This document shows, in pieces, positions 13,911-16,919 of a DNA stretch of 16,919 bases. Every line of letters begins with the position of its first letter. Positions within the stretch are counted from its first letter, which is position 1. Source of the stretch: an uncultured Lachnospiraceae bacterium (lineage in GTDB: Bacteria > Bacillota > Clostridia > Lachnospirales > Lachnospiraceae); the NCBI GenBank assembly GCA_910588865.1, contig CAJUSJ010000086.1, positions 1-16,919 of the forward strand, read 5' to 3'. The notes under the pieces are model-generated. The model had not been told where the DNA came from. It ran no database searches and saw nothing but the letters and a program-made list of their open reading frames with translations. The translations under genes were made by a program, and so were the position numbers.

Positions 13911-13965
13911 AATACCACCGCTTATATTTGATATAATATAATTATCAAATACAGGCGGTGGTATT
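13911..13965 (+). repeat. 55-nt palindrome directly abutting the transposase start codon
   Basis: AATACCACCGC (13911-13921) is the perfect inverse of GCGGTGGTATT (13955-13965), and inside it TATTTGATA (13925-13933) is the perfect inverse of TATCAAATA (13943-13951). With the bases between the arms, 22 of 23 positions can pair in RNA (one G-U) around a 9-nt loop. The loop region holds two overlapping TATAAT boxes (13932-13937, 13937-13942). The ATG follows at 13966, so the 3' arm covers the ribosome binding region of the transposase. Confidence 0.85.
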
Positions 13966-14130
13966 ATGGTTGAGCAACAACGGAAGTTAGTATTGAGTCC
14001 ATATATGGACATATATGAATTCGTCATTCCCAAAGACAACCTGCTCCAGCAAATTAAAGAACTGGTGGATTTTGGGTTTATTTATGAAGAGCCTATTATA
14101 GAGATGGCTACTTTGTCAGATCCACGGTAA
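13966..14130 (+). pseudogene. IS1182-family transposase, N-terminal stub
   Basis: A 54-codon frame whose first about 42 residues match the conserved start of IS1182-type transposases: QQRKLVLSPYMDIYEFVIP, then PKDNLLQQIKELVDFGFIYE. After about base 14091 the similarity ends and the frame simply runs through the antisense of the neighbouring anti-sigma gene to a TAA at 14128-14130. The rest of the transposase, including its DDE catalytic core, is missing, so the element is dead. The left end of the element, with promoter-like sequence and palindrome, is still present upstream. Confidence 0.85.
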
Positions 14131-15397
14131 TCTCAAATACAGCCTTCTCCGGCTGACGGTAAGAGTTGGTCCCCTTGCACTCCATAAAATCATCCCATGT
14201 CAGGATATAGATAGTCACTCTGGACACATCCCGCCCGTAGATGCTTCTGATCTCCAGGCTGTTTCCGTGACTTTCCAGAGGCTTTCCCTCCGCATCCCAT
14301 ATGGTGACTACATAGTCCGCCGGCTCTGCTCCCGCGGGGAGAATGGGCTCTGCATAGAGTTCGTATTCGGTCTTTACCACTTTCTCAATGCCAAAGCCCT
14401 GGTCATTGGTCTTGTTGACAGGGGTTTCCCTCTCCATATCCCGCGCGTCGGTGAAATCCAGATGGAAAGTCCAGGGGCCGTCGTAGGTTTGCCGGTCATA
14501 TTCTATGTAGGAGATGGTTTCTGTTTCCCCAGGCAGAGTGTCTGTCAGCCTTGTGCCGGTGTCAAGCTCCTGTATGAATTTGAGGAAGGTGATGTCACAT
14601 CCCGTATAATCTGAAAGTCGAAGCCCACTGCCGGTCAGCTGCACAAGGCCCTTGAAGGTGTGGGAATCGGTGAAGGTTCCCTCCGTCATATAGGCCAAAG
14701 AGTTGCCGTACTCGTCGCTGAAGGTTTCTTTGGTGTTGTCAGCCTTATACATATCGGTCCGGCACTCCAAATACATCGAGTCATGACTCTGGGCATCGGC
14801 GGCAAATCCGTTTTGGTTTTCTATGAGAAGGGCCAGATAAATGGCGTTGCTGTCATAGGTCATTTCCGACAGGGTTACGGTCACGCCGCCGGATGTGGCC
14901 TGATAGGATGAGGGGGCGTTTTTCTGGCCCTGGTTCTCTTCCCGCGCCTGTCCGTTGTCTGCCGATTCGGTTTCGTCAGCAAGGGTGATGGCGTTTTCAC
15001 TGTAGTCTCCCGGGTAGGACACTTCCTGCTCCAGCTCCTTAAAAATATGGCCGATAAAAGGGAGCTGGGCCGCCAGGGCAGGATTTTTCATCAAGAACAG
15101 GACAGCTGCCAAAAACAGGGCTGCCGCTGTGGTGTATCTCGCGGCTGTTTTTCCTTTGCTGCTGCCGCCGCTTTTCGCGGTTGTGCCGGCTGGGCCGCCG
15201 GTTCTTTTATTTGTCTGCCTGTGGGCGTTTTGGGCGCTCTGCCTGCCAGAGGCTGTCTCTGCCGCGGCCTGCATGGCCCGTATTTTTTCATAAGCCTTAT
15301 CTATTTTCTTGTTTACGATCTTTGATTCCGGAACATTTGCCGCTATGCGGTTTTTTATGATCTCCTCGGTCCGGTCTGTCTGCTGCCATCTGTTCAC
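14108..15397 (-). CDS. DUF4179-containing anti-sigma factor
   Basis: A 429-residue single-pass membrane protein. Residues 1-85 are cytoplasmic and would bind the sigma factor, with a Gly/Ser/Lys-rich linker before TM at about 88-104 (AAALFLAAVLFLM). Then follows a large extracytoplasmic region: NPALAAQLPFIGHIFKEL just outside the membrane is the DUF4179 hallmark, and TVTLSEMTYDSNAIYLALLI begins the beta-rich domain. Such proteins hold ECF sigma factors at the membrane until an envelope signal arrives. The start is set at the GTG at 15397: AGGAG (15406-15410) is 8 nt upstream, whereas the in-frame GTG at 15406 overlaps that site. With this start the gene overlaps the sigma stop by one base (TAGTG), implying coupled translation. 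Its last 23 bases overlap the dead transposase frame on the other strand, which lies just past its stop. Confidence 0.87.
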   Translation of the reverse strand: MNRWQQTDRTEEIIKNRIAANVPESKIVNKKIDKAYEKIRAMQAAAETASGRQSAQNAHRQTNKRTGGPAGTTAKSGGSSKGKTAARYTTAAALFLAAVLFLMKNPALAAQLPFIGHIFKELEQEVSYPGDYSENAITLADETESADNGQAREENQGQKNAPSSYQATSGGVTVTLSEMTYDSNAIYLALLIENQNGFAADAQSHDSMYLECRTDMYKADNTKETFSDEYGNSLAYMTEGTFTDSHTFKGLVQLTGSGLRLSDYTGCDITFLKFIQELDTGTRLTDTLPGETETISYIEYDRQTYDGPWTFHLDFTDARDMERETPVNKTNDQGFGIEKVVKTEYELYAEPILPAGAEPADYVVTIWDAEGKPLESHGNSLEIRSIYGRDVSRVTIYILTWDDFMECKGTNSYRQPEKAVFEITVDLTK

Positions 15398-15903
15398 TAA
15401 GCCCACTCCTCTCTCTGAATCTGTTTTCGCAGTTGTTCTTTTCCGCGGTGGATGCGGCTCCGTACGGTGCTCTCCTTGATGCCCAGGAATTCACCGATCT
15501 CCTTGGTGGTGTACTCTTCGCCGAAGTACAACTGAAAGATCACCCGGTCTTCCTGCTTAAGCAGTGACAGGAGATAAAAAAAGGAATTCTCTCCGGGATA
15601 GGTGTCCAGATACCCCGCGTCACTTACTTCTTCCTGGTCCGCCACGCGCTTTTGGCTGTTGTATAATTGGGTGCAGTTGTTAATGAGAATGCGTATGAGC
15701 CAGGTTTTGAAGTATTTTATCTTTTTCAGCCCCCCGATGTGCTCATAGGCGTTGAGTATGGTCTGCTGCATGACATCCGCCACATCCTCCTGGTTGGAAA
15801 AGAATCCCCAGGCAACTTTCAACATGGATTCTCTGTGTTTTTCCATCAGTTGGATAAAGCTTTCCCCGTCGCCACCCATGGCACGCTTGATCAATAGTTC
15901 CAT
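15397..15903 (-). CDS. ECF-type RNA polymerase sigma factor
   Basis: A 168-residue sigma-70-family factor of extracytoplasmic-function type. Region 2 spans about residues 10-80 (EDVADVMQQTILNAYEHI, YFKTWLIRILINNC), and region 4 about 105-158 (LKQEDRVIFQLYFGEEYTTK, EIGEFLGIKESTVRSRIHRG), the helix-turn-helix that reads the -35. Region 1.1 and region 3 are missing, as expected for ECF. A GAAGGA ribosome site lies 9 nt before the ATG. It is co-transcribed with the membrane anti-sigma factor behind it. A plausible autoregulated promoter (TGCAAC, 17 nt, CATCTAA) lies at 15967-15996. The regulon is unknown; related SigV/SigM-like factors answer to envelope stress, but that is only an analogy. Confidence 0.92.
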   Translation of the reverse strand: MELLIKRAMGGDGESFIQLMEKHRESMLKVAWGFFSNQEDVADVMQQTILNAYEHIGGLKKIKYFKTWLIRILINNCTQLYNSQKRVADQEEVSDAGYLDTYPGENSFFYLLSLLKQEDRVIFQLYFGEEYTTKEIGEFLGIKESTVRSRIHRGKEQLRKQIQREEWA

Positions 15904-15948
15904 AGTATGTATCCTTCTTTCCGCCGGCTGTTTAAAAATAGATGGTTA

Positions 15949-15960
15949 TGATTATAATCA
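15949..15960. promoter_or_regulatory. Perfect 12-bp palindrome ahead of the sigma factor gene
   Basis: TGATTATAATCA is its own reverse complement, about 45 bp before the sigma start. It includes a TATAAT on the minus strand (15951-15956) that could be a sigma-A -10, though the sequence 17 nt upstream (TTCCTC) is a poor -35. It could equally be an operator half-site pair. Confidence 0.3.
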
Positions 15961-15966
15961 CATATA

Positions 15967-15996
15967 TTAGATGGAGGAAGAGGGGGTTTTGTTGCA
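15967..15996 (-). promoter_or_regulatory. Candidate ECF-type autoregulated promoter of the sigma/anti-sigma operon
   Basis: Minus strand: TGCAAC (15991-15996), 17 nt, then CATCTAA (15967-15973). ECF promoters typically have an AAC-type -35 and a CGTCTA-like -10, so the match is good apart from one base. It sits just at the point where similarity to the IS256-type transposase ends. Confidence 0.4.
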
Positions 15997-16004
15997 TGAA
16001 ATTG

Positions 16005-16103
16005 TTTTTTCGTTACTTTCCGGTACTGACGGTTTAACCCATCTATGATGTTTGCCGTGTACATGATCTTCTGGATCTCATCTGAAAACTGAAAAAAGGG
16101 GCG
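16005..16103 (-). pseudogene. IS256 (Mutator)-family transposase scrap
   Basis: About 33 codons reading RPFFQFSDEIQKIMYTANII then DGLNRQYRKVTKK match the conserved IS256-family segment (FFxFPPEIRKxIYTTNAIEG, xNRQLRKVTK) that surrounds the C-terminal part of the DDE domain. Similarity stops abruptly on both sides; upstream, a T-rich run suggests a frameshift, since GDNDFAPLF appears in another frame where relatives have W-x-NW-x-L. There is no start or ribosome site. It is a remnant of an element that once lay between the sigma operon and the WYL regulator. Confidence 0.72.
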
Positions 16104-16187
16104 CAAAATCGTTGTCTCCCTATGCGTTGTCAACGCCGTCATTGATAGCAATGAAACGGACGTTTTTACTATGAAAGGACTGTGGTG

Positions 16188-16919
16188 TTATTTACTATAT
16201 ATCGCAGCTATATCGTATATTTTTTGCTTCATCTTCGCGCGGATACGCAGAGGCTCAAGGCACTCGCATTTATCGCCAAAGCTAAAGAGAATATCATAGT
16301 AATATTCGTTTTCAATAAACGGAAAATTTACAATGTAATGCTCGTCACCATCTGGAAAAAAGTGGTCATAGGCGCAAAATTCAAGCACCCTATCCAGCAC
16401 AGATTTGTGGATGCGTATTTTAATTTCTGTTTGCATCGTTTCTATAATTTCCTCAAAATCCAAAATCGGTTTTTGATAATTCCGTGGGGCAAAAGTTTCC
16501 TGCTTTATCCGCAAGTTCAACATTCTGGATAGCCTGAATAGGCGATAGTCGCTCCTTCTATAACAATACCCATAAAAATACCAGTGGCCGCTTTTTAATA
16601 CGAGCTGGTATGGCTCAACCGTTCTCACAGTTTTATTTCCATGGTGAGCTATGTATTCAAAGGAAAGTAGTTTGTAACCCTCTAAAGCTACTTTAATCAT
16701 TTGCAAGTATGGTTGGATATTTTTGTTGCCCGACCATGGGCTTAAATCTACACAGATTTGATTTAACTTTATTTCAATATCATTCGCTTTATCGGCAGGG
16801 ATGAAACTCCTGACTTTCGCAAGAGCGTTTACAATTTCATCACCTCGCGCCATATTGGAAAGATTGGAAAGTCCCATCAAGATCGCGGAAAGATCGGCAG
16901 TCGAAAAAACATTTTTATC
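16188..16919 (-). CDS. WYL-domain (YafY-type) transcriptional regulator, N-terminus beyond the window edge
   Basis: The frame is open from the right window edge to the TAA at 16188, 243 residues visible. The N-terminal helix-turn-helix lies outside; the text begins FSTADLSAILMGLSNLS, the usual connector in this family. The WYL domain follows, with YKLLSFEY, then VEPYQLVLKSGHWYFYGYCY (WYF in place of the eponymous WYL) and YRLFRLSRMLNLRI, then a C-terminal extension domain (WCX-like) ending AKMKQKIYDIAAIYSK. WYL domains bind small molecules or nucleic acid ligands and tune DNA binding. Apparent start codons at 16875-16880 are internal. Base composition is clearly more AT-rich than in the genes to the left, and a transposase remnant adjoins it, which suggests acquisition by transfer. 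Target unknown; WYL regulators also occur beside phage-defence genes, which cannot be judged here. Confidence 0.85.
   Translation of the reverse strand, partial: DKNVFSTADLSAILMGLSNLSNMARGDEIVNALAKVRSFIPADKANDIEIKLNQICVDLSPWSGNKNIQPYLQMIKVALEGYKLLSFEYIAHHGNKTVRTVEPYQLVLKSGHWYFYGYCYRRSDYRLFRLSRMLNLRIKQETFAPRNYQKPILDFEEIIETMQTEIKIRIHKSVLDRVLEFCAYDHFFPDGDEHYIVNFPFIENEYYYDILFSFGDKCECLEPLRIRAKMKQKIYDIAAIYSK

Noticed and set aside
13836..14039. A minus-strand 67-codon frame across the IS1182 palindrome
   Set aside because: It is antisense to the recognisable transposase stub and runs through the palindrome; no ribosome site or family resemblance.

Overview
The window looks like chromosomal DNA from an anaerobic, probably motile member of the Clostridia, most likely a Lachnospiraceae-type organism close to Enterocloster/Lachnoclostridium. 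This is inferred from strong AGGAGG-type ribosome binding sites, moderate GC, Cache and four-helix-bundle chemoreceptors without the enterobacterial C-terminal pentapeptide, an ECF sigma/DUF4179 anti-sigma pair, and a secreted protein carrying the Trp/Asp/Gly-rich repeats typical of that family. No species-level claim is possible from sequence reading alone. Most genes are on the minus strand.

Layout. (1) 2-682 (+): the C-terminal effector domain of a LysR regulator cut by the window edge. (2) 805-4271 (-): a compact PhoB-like response regulator, PhoR-like histidine kinase and Na/Pi cotransporter operon; the transporter lacks the C-terminal PhoU-like half that many relatives have. (3) 4350-10475 (-): a chemoreceptor block. 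A four-helix-bundle receptor has its own SigD-like promoter and terminator. It is followed by a tightly packed operon of a double-Cache receptor, a flavinylation-motif (FMN_bind) lipoprotein whose start overlaps the receptor stop (ATGA), and a single-Cache receptor. (4) 10766-11884 (-): an aldo/keto reductase with a C-terminal two-cluster ferredoxin module and a good sigma-A promoter. (5) 11984-14130: a decaying island with an internal GH13 glucosidase fragment carrying an amber codon, an exported flavodoxin that appears to have lost its last nine residues to a TGG-to-TGA change, and an IS1182-type transposase stub preceded by a striking 55-nt palindrome. (6) 14108-15903 (-): anti-sigma and ECF sigma factor, with a candidate autoregulated promoter lying beside an IS256-type transposase scrap. 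(7) 16188-16919 (-): an AT-rich WYL-domain regulator running off the right edge.

How it may fit together. The phosphate operon is an ordinary sense-and-import unit. The most interesting idea is that the FMN lipoprotein, anchored outside the membrane, is a redox or ligand partner of the two Cache receptors it is co-translated with, so that the block couples extracellular flavin redox state to motility. The exported flavodoxin nearby is a second extracytoplasmic flavoprotein. Two separate places (ahead of the response regulator and ahead of the transposase stub) show inverted repeats that would hide the translation start only in read-through transcripts. I saw no tRNA, rRNA, CRISPR array or origin.
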